A stretch of DNA of 64,000 nucleotides, taken from assembly GCA_012927625.1 (NCBI GenBank), contig JABBOV010000003.1, positions 372,001-436,000 of the forward strand, in the 5' to 3' direction. The notes under the pieces were generated by a model. It worked only from the letters and a program-made list of their open reading frames with translations, made no database searches and had not been told where the DNA came from. The stretch's first letter is position 1. Every line of letters starts with the position of its first letter. The stretch comes from Glaciimonas sp. (lineage in GTDB: Bacteria; Pseudomonadota; Gammaproteobacteria; Burkholderiales; Burkholderiaceae_D). A program made the position numbers and the translations under genes. Shown here piece after piece: positions 7,454-16,678 of the stretch.

Positions 7454-9040
7454 CTATCCGACATTGCCGCGATCACCGGCCTGCAACGCCGCCAGCACTT
7501 GCCCTTTGAGTGCCTTGATAAGGGCCGCTTCGTCAGGCGATACGCCTTCTGGCGCCAGCGTGGTGCGGTCGGCATAAAACAGTCCGAGCGGAACCGAACG
7601 CACGACCAGCGGCAACACGATGAAACTGCGGGTGTCAGCGAGCAGCTTACGGTGCCAGGCGGGTAGCAAGGCGATAATTTTACTGGTAGTGGCGTCAGCG
7701 ATTATCAGGTCGGCGTCGTTTCCCAGCGCCAGATGAAAGATGTCGCTAGTCGACTCCAACGGCAGCACGAAACCGGCCTGGCGCACGATGTGATTTTTCC
7801 CAATCGTCATGCGGGCACGGTATTGCCCACTCTTCCGATCCTTGATGCAGAACGCAGCAAAATCAAATCCCATGCTGCTGTACAGAGTTTCCATTGCCAG
7901 CAGAATCAATTCGTTGACCTTGCTGCGGCCGGACGCCATCACTTGCGTTACATCCTGCATTCCTGCCAGCAAGCGCGCACTGGCATTAAATGGCTTGCCG
8001 CTAGGAAAACTGCTGCCGATTTGTCCTTCAGCGGCGTTCCCGCACACCATTAGCATATCGTCCGGCAACGTCGGCAGCACAACCTTTGCTGTAGGCGCCA
8101 GCGCCGGTTCCGTGCTGACTGGTTCCAATTCCAATTGCATCGATGCACGCAATATATTGATTTCTCGCCCGGCGGCACCGAACAGTTGGTCCAGGCTCTT
8201 CAAATCCAGGTTCAACGCTTCGCCGTACCGCGCCAGCAGTGTTGCACTGCGCTCGATTGCAGCCGTAGTCCCAGTGCGCGATAGCAACTGCGCCGCATCG
8301 GCGCTAAAGGCGGCAACCTGCTGCATCCATTCCTGCCGGTTTTTGGCCGGTTTCGGCACTCCGGCAGCCAACGGCGCCAGAGAACGAATGATCGCAGGCG
8401 GCATCTGCCATTCCTGCAACACCGATTCCGCCAGCATTTCCAGACTACATCCCATCACCTGCATGGAGGCCTGGGCCGGTGACAAGCCGTCAGTTTCGAT
8501 CAAACCTGTCAATTTGCTATACAGCGCATGATCGTGCGCGGCCATCAACAGACGGCCCAGATTTTTAAACAGGGCGCTAATAGCAGCTTCTTCACCGCCC
8601 TGATACGAACTTTTGCGCGCCATTTCGCGCCCGATCACACTGGCATACAGCGCCTGCAGCAGTTCAGCGTGGATGCTATGCGCATGCTGCCGGTCCGACA
8701 GACGATCCACCAGCAACATCGCCAGCGCACTGGTTTTGATGAGATCGAAACCCAACACGAAGATTGCGCGCGAGATGGTGGTCACTGCGGTGCTATTGGC
8801 GGTGCGGTAAAACACAGTGTTGGCAAGACGCAGAATTTTCTGCGTCAGCCCCACATCGGACAGAATAAAATATGTCAGTTCGCTTTGCGCTTGATTGTCC
8901 GAGGAGGTCAATTGCACCACCCGCGCCACGGTGCGGCCAAGCGCTGGCAAATTCTCGTTCTGGCTGATTTTTTGCATTAAGAGACGGCGCGCTGCGTTGG
9001 CATTGCCAGGCGCAGAAGATGAGGCGAGGAAATCAGACAT
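7454..9040 (-). CDS. HDOD-domain signalling protein with C-terminal GAF-like region
   Basis: 528 residues. Residues about 20-230 form an HDOD domain (LPALGRTVARVVQLTSS ... ILSDVGLTQKILRLANTVFY ... ISRAIFVLGFDLIKT), an HD-related fold lacking the metal-binding HD pair. The last 150 residues (LILLAMETLYSSMGFDFAAF ... FIVLPLVVRSVPLGLFYADR) resemble a GAF sensor domain. HDOD proteins act as scaffolds in cyclic-di-GMP, motility and stress signalling. No partner gene is adjacent; the ligand cannot be inferred. Confidence 0.82.
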   Translation of the reverse strand: MSDFLASSSAPGNANAARRLLMQKISQNENLPALGRTVARVVQLTSSDNQAQSELTYFILSDVGLTQKILRLANTVFYRTANSTAVTTISRAIFVLGFDLIKTSALAMLLVDRLSDRQHAHSIHAELLQALYASVIGREMARKSSYQGGEEAAISALFKNLGRLLMAAHDHALYSKLTGLIETDGLSPAQASMQVMGCSLEMLAESVLQEWQMPPAIIRSLAPLAAGVPKPAKNRQEWMQQVAAFSADAAQLLSRTGTTAAIERSATLLARYGEALNLDLKSLDQLFGAAGREINILRASMQLELEPVSTEPALAPTAKVVLPTLPDDMLMVCGNAAEGQIGSSFPSGKPFNASARLLAGMQDVTQVMASGRSKVNELILLAMETLYSSMGFDFAAFCIKDRKSGQYRARMTIGKNHIVRQAGFVLPLESTSDIFHLALGNDADLIIADATTSKIIALLPAWHRKLLADTRSFIVLPLVVRSVPLGLFYADRTTLAPEGVSPDEAALIKALKGQVLAALQAGDRGNVG

Positions 9041-9206
9041 AGGCTACGTTCGGTTCTGCACTAAGAATAAAATGTGCCGGCAGTACCTGCCGGCAGAGTG
9101 CGCTATTTTGCCTGATTCCAGGGTACAGCGTTATGCGTTATGTGCGAACACCATAATTCAAGTTGGGCGCAATCGTTGCCAGGCGGCGGCGCCCAGCCGG
9201 TTTTTG

Positions 9207-9530
9207 TTATTTGCGTACTTGAGCAATAATCATTGAAGTCTGCAAAACGGCGACTGCCTGCTGGGTTTGTTCCCAAATATTGTGCAGTTGGCCAACCGAG
9301 TTCTGCATCATGCGAAAAGCGATAATTGCCGCTTCCATGGGCGTGGCAGCTTCAGCGCGGGTACTCTCAATGTGACTTAACAACAGTTCAAGAGTAGGAC
9401 GCAGAGACGGCGGTGCAGCATCGACCACTTCGCGCAATACATGTCGGCGGAACGCTTCAAAAGATTCAGGATCGTCCCGATACAACGACGCCAGCATATC
9501 GAAATCGGGAAGTTGTATGGCGAGATGCAT
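9207..9530 (-). CDS. DUF3135 family protein
   Basis: 107 residues with a strong GGAG site six bases before ATG 9530. The motif LPDFDMLASLYRDDPESFEA followed by FRRHVLREVVDAAP matches the start of DUF3135, a small helical cytoplasmic family. The C-terminus (FRMMQNSVGQLHNIWEQTQQ) is a longer amphipathic helix than usual. Function unknown. It lies between the HDOD gene and the TRAP operon, about 150 bp from dctM. Confidence 0.75.
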   Translation of the reverse strand: MHLAIQLPDFDMLASLYRDDPESFEAFRRHVLREVVDAAPPSLRPTLELLLSHIESTRAEAATPMEAAIIAFRMMQNSVGQLHNIWEQTQQAVAVLQTSMIIAQVRK

Positions 9531-9684
9531 GATCCGCTCCTTATCGTGTTATTTTGATAAGTGTGCTGCATTTTGCACGCCCGCCTTTGCGGCAAGTCAA
9601 TGCAACGGCACGCACCGTCGATGTCAGCACAAACCTGAACCTGCTTACCGCAGCGGGATTTGCGGCAAGGAGCAAATATCCGGG

Positions 9685-10974
9685 CTAGTACCCCAGCAAA
9701 CGCGGCAGCCACAGCGCCAGTTGCGGGAACACCATCACCAGCGCCATCGCCGCCAGCATCGAACCCACCATCCATAGCGCCCAGCGCACCGTCGATTCCA
9801 TCGAGACGCCGGCGATGCGGGTGGTGACCATCAGGTTGACTGCCATCGGCGGCGTGAATTGCCCGATTGCCATATTCATCGTAATGACGATGCCAAACCA
9901 GACCGGGTCCCAGCCGTAGGAAATCATGATCGGCATCAGGATCGGCAGGAACACCAGAAAGATCGATACCGCATCCAGCAGCATGCCGGCGATCAATAGC
10001 ATCACGCTGATCATCACCAGCATCAGTGCTTCATTGCCGGTGAAACCCAGCAGCAGCTTGGCGAACGCATCGAACGCGCCGAGGGTCGAGCCGGCATGGG
10101 CGAATACGCCGGCCAGCGAAATGATGATCAGCACCACCGCCGAAATTTCGGCCGATTCGACCAGTACCCGATATACCTTGCGCATATCCAGCGTGCGATA
10201 GACGAATACGCCGACGAAAAAACCGTAGAAGGCGGCCACCACCGCGGCTTCGGTCGGCGTGAACAGGCCGGTGCGCATGCCGCCGAGAATGATCACGGGC
10301 GCCAGCAAGCCCCAGATCGCTTCCTTGAAACTATCCCACAAGCGCGGTGTTTCTTCCTCTGAAGCCGAGCCCCAGCCATTCTTGCGCGACAGATACAAGG
10401 TCGGCACGATCAGCGCCAACCCGGCCAGAATGCCGGGCAATATGCCGCCGGCAAACAGCGCCGGCACCGACGCTGCCGGCACCAGCACGCTATATACGAT
10501 CAGCGCAATCGACGGCGGAATCAGGATCGCGGTGGAGCCGGCGGCAGCAATCAGCGTAGACGAAAACGCCTTCGGATAACCTTGCTTGAACATACTCGGA
10601 ATCATCACCATTGCCACCGCTGCGGCATCGGCCGGGCCGGAGCCGGAAATCCCGCCCAAGAACATGCAGACCAGAATTGCCACCACGCCCTGACCGCCGC
10701 GCCGCTTGCCGACGATAGCGGAGGCGAAGCGCACAATCCGCAGCGCCACTCCGGCGCGCTCGAACATCATGCCGGCCAATATGAACACCGGCAGCGCCAG
10801 CAGCGGATATTTGGCGATGCCGCCATAGGCGTTGGTTGGCACCGCCATGATGCCGAGGCCTTCGATCAGAATCACCGCGGTGCCGGTGATGCCGAGCGCG
10901 ATCGCCAGCGGCGCGCCGATCACCAGCAACAGCGCGAAGCCGGCGAATAAAATCAGGCTACCTTCGGCGATCAT
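9685..10974 (-). CDS. dctM: TRAP transporter large permease (DctM)
   Basis: 429 residues with about twelve hydrophobic segments. It contains the DctM-type motifs GGISGSGPADAAAVAMVMIPSM and TAILIPPSIALIVYSVL, followed by FTPTEAAVVAAFYGFFVG and IGQFTPPMAVNL. In TRAP systems this subunit carries Na+-coupled uptake of organic acids. It overlaps dctQ by four bases (ATGA), so the two are translationally coupled. The substrate cannot be told from the permease. Confidence 0.93.
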   Translation of the reverse strand: MIAEGSLILFAGFALLLVIGAPLAIALGITGTAVILIEGLGIMAVPTNAYGGIAKYPLLALPVFILAGMMFERAGVALRIVRFASAIVGKRRGGQGVVAILVCMFLGGISGSGPADAAAVAMVMIPSMFKQGYPKAFSSTLIAAAGSTAILIPPSIALIVYSVLVPAASVPALFAGGILPGILAGLALIVPTLYLSRKNGWGSASEEETPRLWDSFKEAIWGLLAPVIILGGMRTGLFTPTEAAVVAAFYGFFVGVFVYRTLDMRKVYRVLVESAEISAVVLIIISLAGVFAHAGSTLGAFDAFAKLLLGFTGNEALMLVMISVMLLIAGMLLDAVSIFLVFLPILMPIMISYGWDPVWFGIVITMNMAIGQFTPPMAVNLMVTTRIAGVSMESTVRWALWMVGSMLAAMALVMVFPQLALWLPRLLGY

Positions 10975-11525
10975 GCTGCACTCCGATCTATCGACTGGCG
11001 GCTGGATTGCCGGCTAAAACGGATCATGCGGCCGATGATGCGCAGGAAAATCACCACTGACAGCAGCGGCAGCCAGAGCGTGTAAATCCATTGCGGAATA
11101 CCGATGCCGGGCGAAGTGGTGCCGTACTGCCAGTCATCCCAGAACAGGAAAGTGCCATACCAGGCCATGATCGCAAACATCAGCGCGCTCAGCGCCAGCA
11201 CCAGATATTCCAGCACGCGCGCCAGCTTGCGCGGCAAGCGTTCAGTGATGAACGTCATGCGAATGTGGGTATCGCGTGCAAACGCGGCAGCAGCGCCGAA
11301 CAGGGTCAGCACCACCATCAGGAAAATTGAAAATTCTTCGGTGAAGGCAAACGAGACATCGGTGAAATAACGCACCAGCACATTGGCAAAGGTGATGCAA
11401 CAAATCAGCGCCATCGCTAGTGCTGCACAGAATTCTTCGATCTTGACCGGCACGCGCGGGGCTTCCTCGGTCGGGTGGGTGGTGTCGGATGGATCACTCA
11501 TTGGATCACTCATTGGATCGGTCAT
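10971..11525 (-). CDS. dctQ: TRAP transporter small permease (DctQ)
   Basis: 184 residues with four membrane segments and the typical DctQ stretches FAFTEEFSIFLMVVLTLFGA and FARDTHIRMTFI. The N-terminus carries a short tandem repeat: MSDP occurs twice in a row (MTDPMSDPMSDPSD), encoded by a duplicated 12-bp unit at about 11500-11525. DctQ pairs with DctM in the membrane. It is followed by dctM with a 4-bp overlap and lies downstream of dctP after a terminator, so binding protein and permeases may be expressed at different levels. Confidence 0.92.
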   Translation of the reverse strand: MTDPMSDPMSDPSDTTHPTEEAPRVPVKIEEFCAALAMALICCITFANVLVRYFTDVSFAFTEEFSIFLMVVLTLFGAAAAFARDTHIRMTFITERLPRKLARVLEYLVLALSALMFAIMAWYGTFLFWDDWQYGTTSPGIGIPQWIYTLWLPLLSVVIFLRIIGRMIRFSRQSSRQSIDRSAA

Positions 11526-11582
11526 TTCATTCGTGGTTTAAATGGGTGTCGGGAGCAGCGCCACGCTGTTGACGCAAACATC

Positions 11583-11619
11583 AAAAAACAAAAAAGCGCC
11601 CCGTGACGAACGGGGCGCT
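11583..11619 (-). terminator. Intrinsic terminator between dctP and dctQ
   Basis: Arms AGCGCCCCGT (11595-11604) and ACGGGGCGCT (11610-11619) form a perfect 10-bp stem; on the minus strand it is followed by TTTTTTG. Placed between the binding-protein gene and the permeases, it probably attenuates, giving more binding protein than permease. Confidence 0.88.
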
Positions 11620-11638
11620 GCGACAGCGCAAAAACCGG

Positions 11639-12661
11639 TTATTTGCGGGCGGCAATCGCCACTTCTGCTTTTTTAACCAGATCGGTGCCGATAGTCTTCG
11701 ACCATTTGTCGTACGTCGGCTTGGTCAGCTTGCGGAATACGTCGACTTCGGCCGGCGTCAGATGCGTGACTTTTACGCCCAGCGCTGCGACATCCTTGTA
11801 GATGCCGCTATTGGCGCTGGTCAAGCCCTTGCGCGCAAGCGCGGTTTCGTCCTTGCCGGCTTCGATTGCGGCAGCGCGCACTGCTTCCTGGTCGGCCTTG
11901 CTCCAGCTCTTCCACACCTTGCCGCTGACCACGAAGATCAGCGGATCGGCGACATAACCCCAGACCGTCAGGTATTTTTGTCCCACCGCGTGAATTTTTG
12001 CGCCGGTGAACACCGAGATCGGATTTTCCTGGCCATCGACTGCGCCCGAGGCCAGCGCCGGTTGCGCATCGGCCCAGCTCATCTGGGTCGGATTCGCGCC
12101 CAGCGCGGTGAAAGTGTCATTGAACAGGGGCGAGCCGACCACCCGGAATTTCAAGCCTTTCATGTCGGCCGGAGTGCGGATTTCACGTTTGGAATTGCTG
12201 ATTTCGCGAAAACCGTTTTCGCCCCAAGCCAGCGGCACCACGCCATTTTTTTCGATTATCTTGAACAGATCGCGGCCGACTTCGCCCTTCGTCAGCGCAT
12301 CGATCGCGCGGTAATCCGGCATCAGGAACGGCAGCGAAAACAGGTTCAGTTCCTTGACCTGCGGCGACCAGTTGATAGACGATCCTACCGCCAGATCGAT
12401 CACACCTTGCCGGATCGCGGTGAATTCGCGGGTCTGATCGCCCGCTACCAGCGAGGTGCCGGGATACATCTTGATGTTGATGCGACCCTGGGTTTTTTCC
12501 TTGACCAGATCGGCCCAACGCTGGCCGCCATTGCCCCACGGGAAAGCGGTGCCGAGCACGGTGGACAAACGATATTCAGGTTGGTATTTCTGCTCCGCGA
12601 CGGCCGGCAGCGAGACGGTGAACGCGGCGGCAATGGCGGCCGCAAATAAGGTCTTGACCAA
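11639..12661 (-). CDS. dctP: TRAP transporter substrate-binding protein (DctP family)
   Basis: 340 residues starting with TTG at 12661, supported by AAGGAG eight bases upstream. A signal peptide (MVKTLFAAAIAAAFTVSLPA|VAE) is followed by a DctP fold: YRLSTVLGTAFPWGNGGQ, a WGENGFREISNSKREI segment and the conserved Arg in GLKFRVVGSP that binds the substrate carboxylate in this family. It delivers an organic acid to DctQM from the periplasm. The ligand is undetermined; C4-dicarboxylates and other carboxylic acids are possible. Confidence 0.92.
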   Translation of the reverse strand: MVKTLFAAAIAAAFTVSLPAVAEQKYQPEYRLSTVLGTAFPWGNGGQRWADLVKEKTQGRINIKMYPGTSLVAGDQTREFTAIRQGVIDLAVGSSINWSPQVKELNLFSLPFLMPDYRAIDALTKGEVGRDLFKIIEKNGVVPLAWGENGFREISNSKREIRTPADMKGLKFRVVGSPLFNDTFTALGANPTQMSWADAQPALASGAVDGQENPISVFTGAKIHAVGQKYLTVWGYVADPLIFVVSGKVWKSWSKADQEAVRAAAIEAGKDETALARKGLTSANSGIYKDVAALGVKVTHLTPAEVDVFRKLTKPTYDKWSKTIGTDLVKKAEVAIAARK

Positions 12662-12979
12662 GAAAAATTCTCCTTCGTGTTATGGAACTGCCAGAACTGG
12701 CAAATGTGCTGTGGTGGCAATATTTATCTGCCATCGCGCAGCTAATTTACGCGTCGCTTCATGCAGTCCAACAGGCCCCTGACGCGGCATGGATATCAAC
12801 CGGACAGTACTGCTGGCATGCTGAAACGGTGGCGCTCCCAACTTTTACAGGAATCATTGACACAGGTCAATTGCCATACGGAATTTTTAAATGACCGATT
12901 ATCGTCTAACTTTGACCGCTTGCAGTGCATACGCGCAAGGGCACACTGCCAAGGTTATTTCTTCGAGATTATTTCTCGA

Positions 12980-13101
12980 TAGGATTTACGCAAAATACGG
13001 CTGCTTACATAGGTAGACCTCGTAGTGCAGGCCTGCGTGCCTGCGCCCTGCAACCCAATGCAGGCACGCAGGCCTGCACTACTGGCATTGCGTAAGTCCT
13101 A
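12980..13101. mobile_element. MITE-like palindromic element (copy 1)
   Basis: Terminal inverted repeats TAGGATTTACGCAA (12980-12993) and TTGCGTAAGTCCTA (13088-13101) differ at one position. Inside lies a second, perfect 23-bp inverted repeat (13022-13044 and 13060-13082; arm begins GTAGTGCAGGCC) with a 15-nt loop. No coding capacity. Related copies lie at 26908-26980 (core only, inside xdhAB) and 44483-44580. The rest of 12662-13210 holds no gene; the dctP promoter should lie near its left end. Confidence 0.75.
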
Positions 13102-13210
13102 CCCGACTATTCATCGCATCCAAAATTTAAATTAAACCATGCAGTATTTTTTAAAAAATTAATAAAAATATGCGGTAAAGCATGTGTTTATCGGCATACT
13201 CCATTGTTAT

Positions 13211-13238
13211 TAAAAACAGGGCGCTATTGGCTGCGCCC
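13211..13238 (-). terminator. Intrinsic terminator of the BMP-family gene
   Basis: Stem GGGCGC/GCGCCC (13233-13238 and 13219-13224), followed on the minus strand by TGTTTTTA, just after the stop codon at 13249. Confidence 0.65.
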
Positions 13239-13248
13239 CTTGCTGCGA

Positions 13249-14331
13249 TTAGTTCTTAGGCAATTTTCCGGCTACGCCTTCGACAAAATAATTCATCTTG
13301 CTGAGGGCGTCATCGCTCATGTGGCCTTTTTCGAGCCTGACCTTGCCTTCGTTGTCTTTGACCGGGCCGTCAAATGGGGTCAGGGTGCCGGCCACGATTT
13401 CCTTCTCTTTGGCTTGGACGAACAATTTCACGTCGTTCGGCACCGCCGGGCCGTAGCCTTCCAGCTTGACCATGCCAGCCTTGAGACCGCCCCAGGTGGC
13501 GCTGGTTTTCCAGGTACCGTCAATGACGGCTTGCGCTTGCTGGGTGTAATACTTGCCCCAGTGGTGAGTGACGGCGGCAATTTGCGCTTTGGGGCCGAAC
13601 TTGCGCATATCGGAATGGTAGGCGACCGCATATTTACCCTTCTCTTCGGCGGCCTGCACCACGGCGGTGGAATCGGTGTGATGCGTAAGCACGTCGGCGC
13701 CTTGGCCGATCAGGGTCAACGCAGCATCGCGTTCCTTGCCCGGATCGAACCAGCTATTGACCCAAACCACCTTGACTTCGGCTTTCGGGTTGACGCTGCG
13801 GAAACCACGGGTGAAGGCGTTAATCCCTTGCAGCACTTCGGGAATCGGGAACGCACCCACGTAGCCGGCCACCCCGGTTTTGCTCATTTTTCCGGTCAGT
13901 ATGCCGGCCAGATAACGGCTTTCATAAAAGCGCGCATTGGCGGTGGCGACGTTGGCGGCCGTCTTGTAACCGGTCAGGTGAACGAATTTAACGTCTGGAA
14001 ACTGTTTCGCAACCTTTAGCGTCGGGTTCATGTAACCGAACGATGTGGTGAAAATCAACTTGTTGCCCTGTTGCGCCAAATCGCGGATCACGCGTTCCGC
14101 ATCGGCTCCTTCTGGTACGTTCTCGACCACTTTAGTGGTGATTTTTGCGCCCAGGTTTTTCTCCATTTCCTTGCGCGCCATGTCGTGCTGGTGGGTCCAG
14201 CCGGCTTCGCCGATCGGGCTGACATACACGAAGCCGACTTTCAGGGGCGCGGCATCAGCCGACACGGAAACAGCGATGACAGGCAAGATCGCGATCGCGC
14301 TCAACACACCGCGCACAAGATTTTTAGTCAT
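13249..14331 (-). CDS. BMP/PnrA-family ABC transporter substrate-binding lipoprotein-like protein
   Basis: 360 residues. Signal peptide (MTKNLVRGVLSAIAILPVIA, cleaved near SADA|AP; no lipobox Cys), then the BMP fold: LKVGFVYVSPIGEAGWTHQH, FTTSFGYMNPTLKVAKQFPD, YESRYLAGILTGKMSKTGVA, and DVLTHHTDST at the hinge. BMP-family proteins bind purine nucleosides or bases. The matching ATPase and permease genes lie 8 kb away (21166-24933), next to xanthine dehydrogenase, so this protein probably feeds that transporter. Operon separation is unusual; a shared regulator is likely but not seen. Confidence 0.9.
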   Translation of the reverse strand: MTKNLVRGVLSAIAILPVIAVSVSADAAPLKVGFVYVSPIGEAGWTHQHDMARKEMEKNLGAKITTKVVENVPEGADAERVIRDLAQQGNKLIFTTSFGYMNPTLKVAKQFPDVKFVHLTGYKTAANVATANARFYESRYLAGILTGKMSKTGVAGYVGAFPIPEVLQGINAFTRGFRSVNPKAEVKVVWVNSWFDPGKERDAALTLIGQGADVLTHHTDSTAVVQAAEEKGKYAVAYHSDMRKFGPKAQIAAVTHHWGKYYTQQAQAVIDGTWKTSATWGGLKAGMVKLEGYGPAVPNDVKLFVQAKEKEIVAGTLTPFDGPVKDNEGKVRLEKGHMSDDALSKMNYFVEGVAGKLPKN

Positions 14332-14598
14332 GATTTGAATAATCCTTCGGAAAAAGAGTTTTTGTCAGTACAGCTTGCAATCGACTGCCAAAAATAGTTT
14401 TGGCGGCAGGTTCCGGCTTCAAGCATCTTAACTGCTTGTCGGCGGAGGCTCAACGATTCGAAAGGAACAATGGCCGCCAGAGCAGTCTACTGTTGTATCA
14501 CGCCAATTCAAAAAAACCCCTCCCGTTGAACGATTTTTGGACGAATCAATCGCTTTTTTTACAAGCTGACGCTCCGATTAACAAAGCATGGTAGAGCC

Positions 14599-15360
14599 AT
14601 GAAATTTTGTTTGCGTATATTGCTGACGGCTTACGATTACCTGGTCTGCTGGGTTGGTTTGATCTGGGTCGGCTTGCTGCTGCTCTGGTCGCTAGTCGCC
14701 CTTATTTTGCATCCGCTGTTGCCGGCTGGGCTGGGACGGCTGGCGATCATGACGGTGTTCCGGCTGACGTTGGCTACGTTGGCGCTATCGGGCCGGTTCC
14801 ATTTCGATTTGCGCGACCTGGATGCGCTACGCAAGGATAAATCGGTGATTATTGCCTCCAATCATCCCTCGTTATGGGATGTGGTTTTGATTGCGTCGCG
14901 CCTGCCAGACCTCGCTTGCATTATGAAAGCCGAAATACTGGGCAACATATTTCTCGCCGGCGGTGCCCGTCTGGCACGCTACATCAGCAATGCCTCGCCA
15001 CGCAAAATGGTGATGTTGGCGGTGCAGGAGTTGCAACGCGGCAGCCACTTGCTGCTGCTCCCGGAAGGAACCCGTACCGTGCGACGCCCGATCGGCCCTC
15101 TGACAGCCAGCATAGGCGTGATCGCATACCGCGCTCAAGCGCCGGTGCAGACAATCTTGATTGAAACCGACTCGCCCTTTCTGAACAAGGAATGGCCGCT
15201 TTTCAAAAAATCGCGGCTGCCGATGCATTACCGGGTACGCGTGGGTACGCGTTTCCCTGCGCCAGAAAACGGCGCCGCTTTGATGGCAGAATTAACCCGG
15301 TATTTTGCCAGTCAGCTTGCGGCACCGGTGTCGCCCTCGAATTCCGCGCCTGCCGCTTAA
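14599..15360 (+). CDS. Lysophospholipid acyltransferase (PlsC-like)
   Basis: 253 residues. A membrane anchor (residues 10-65) precedes the acyltransferase domain with the catalytic HX4D box SNHPSLWDVV and the substrate motif LPEGTRT. Family members acylate lysophosphatidic acid or similar acceptors at the inner membrane. It is followed after 34 bp by a glycosyltransferase pseudogene on the same strand. This acyltransferase plus glycosyltransferase pairing is typical of aryl-polyene or related lipid-linked pigment clusters; that the locus is a remnant of such a cluster is an inference. Confidence 0.85.
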   Translation: MKFCLRILLTAYDYLVCWVGLIWVGLLLLWSLVALILHPLLPAGLGRLAIMTVFRLTLATLALSGRFHFDLRDLDALRKDKSVIIASNHPSLWDVVLIASRLPDLACIMKAEILGNIFLAGGARLARYISNASPRKMVMLAVQELQRGSHLLLLPEGTRTVRRPIGPLTASIGVIAYRAQAPVQTILIETDSPFLNKEWPLFKKSRLPMHYRVRVGTRFPAPENGAALMAELTRYFASQLAAPVSPSNSAPAA

Positions 15361-15394
15361 TACCTCTATCACGTATTCCTTAGCCCCCGATGCG

Positions 15395-16034
15395 ATGAGA
15401 TCACTCTCCCCGACCCACCTGGTTCTGATTCCAAGTTACAACCCCGGCCCAAAAGTGTATGAGACCGTGCGCGCAGCCCGACACCACGGGAACCCAGTAT
15501 GGGTCGTAGTCGACGGCAGCACCGATGGCACCGCTGCACAATTGCAGGCAATGGCTGCCAGTGACGCCGGCTTGCGGGTCATTATCTTGCCGAAAAATAG
15601 CGGCAAAGGCGCAGCGGTATTGCATGGTCTGGAGCAAGCCGTCTCCCTTGGCTTCACCCGTGCGCTGACGATGGATTCGGACGGCCAACATCCAGCCGAA
15701 CTGGTGGGCTAACCTGGAAACCTTGTGGGCCGGTATCGGCGATTCACTGTTCGGGTTCCGGGTTTATCCGATTGCGCCGCTGCGCGCAGTGATGCGACGC
15801 CAGCCCTGGATGCGCCACTTTGATTTCGACCTGGAAGCGGTAGTACGGCTGTGCTGGCGCGGCGTCAAACCAGTCAACCTGGCAGCGCCGGTACGCTATT
15901 TCAGCGTCGCAGAAGGCGGTGTGTCGCATTTTCGCTATCTGCGCGACAACCTGCTGCTAGGCTGGATGCACAGCCGCAGGTTGCTGAAATTCCTGCTGCG
16001 CCTGCCGTTATTGCTGGTGCGCAAGCTGCCCTAA
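15395..16034 (+). pseudogene. Family 2 glycosyltransferase with internal deletion and frameshift
   Basis: The N-terminal half (from ATG 15395) is intact GT2: LVLIPSYNPGPKVYETV, WVVVDGSTDGT, LPKNSGKGAAVLHGL and the metal-binding TMDSDGQHPAEL. The frame then stops at 15712. The C-terminal part resumes from about 15697 in another frame (NWWANLETLWAGIGDSLFGF ... MRRQPWMRHFDFDLEAVVRL ... FRYLRDNLLLGWMH) and ends at 16034. Intact relatives carry roughly 40-50 more residues between these two blocks, so a deletion has removed the middle and shifted the frame. It is almost certainly inactive. Confidence 0.85.
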
Positions 16035-16104
16035 ACAAGGTCTGAAGACCTCCTTCTACCAGCATATCGAAGCAGTAATGCCGACACGAAACGGTGAGAC
16101 TGAA

Positions 16105-16248
16105 ATGCAGAGCAAGAACCTAAAAAGAACGAATCTACGGCTGTTTTTCGCACTGATTACCTGCGCTACTGCTGGCGTGAAAGAAGATCGGCCGATTGAC
16201 CGCCAGCAAAGATCAGGACCCAATTTGGCTATTTTTACCCATTCTTAA
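16105..16248 (+). CDS. Truncated small ORF with signal-peptide-like start (doubtful)
   Basis: 47 residues (MQSKNLKRTNLRLFFALITC then ATAGVKEDRP...). The basic N-terminus plus hydrophobic segment looks like a signal peptide, as expected for the next gene of an acyltransferase/glycosyltransferase cluster (often a LolA-like carrier). It runs out after 24 unrelated residues, next to an insertion-sequence remnant. It is most likely the 5' fragment of a gene whose remainder is lost. Low confidence. Confidence 0.3.
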   Translation: MQSKNLKRTNLRLFFALITCATAGVKEDRPIDRQQRSGPNLAIFTHS

Positions 16249-16326
16249 AAAGATAAAAATAGCGCTAACGCAACGCATTTCATCATCGCAGGCTAGGCTC
16301 GTCGCCTGCCTCATCTGGAATCGCCT

Positions 16327-16678
16327 GCTGTCAATCAGCAAATGAGCGGGGCCATCAGGCAGATGACATCCTCTCGAAATTGAATTTATCGTCATCGCCC
16401 GGCGGCTCAATGTGCTGTGATCGGGAATGCAAAGCGAAACGCCCATCAGCTCGAAAACCGAAGTCATTAATCCTTCAGTCTGGCGCAACGGCAGGTGAAC
16501 TGCCAGACGCAACATCAATCCTGTCTCGATCGCCAGATCCGAATAAAGGCTGTCTGCCCGCATTCAGGGGCGCCGCCAGCCAGCCGGCTATTGCTTCATC
16601 CGTCACCCACAAGGTAAGGCTGCCCCGCCACCGAAGACCGGCGTCGTACTCGGCCCAGTTCGTCACCTTGAATTTCAT
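16327..16678 (-). pseudogene. IS5-type transposase remnant, frameshifted and truncated
   Basis: From ATG 16678 the frame reads MKFKVTNWAEYDAGLRWRGS, LTLWVTDEAIAGWLAAPLNA, GRQP. Near 16560 homology moves to the frame containing YSDLAIETGLMLRLAVHLPL, RQTEGLMTSVFELMG, PDHSTLSRR and GPAHLLIDS, where it ends. This is the conserved N-terminal half of an IS5-family transposase. At least one frameshift is present and the DDE-containing C-terminal half is missing, so it is dead. The rest of 16035-17128 has no recognisable gene. Confidence 0.85.
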
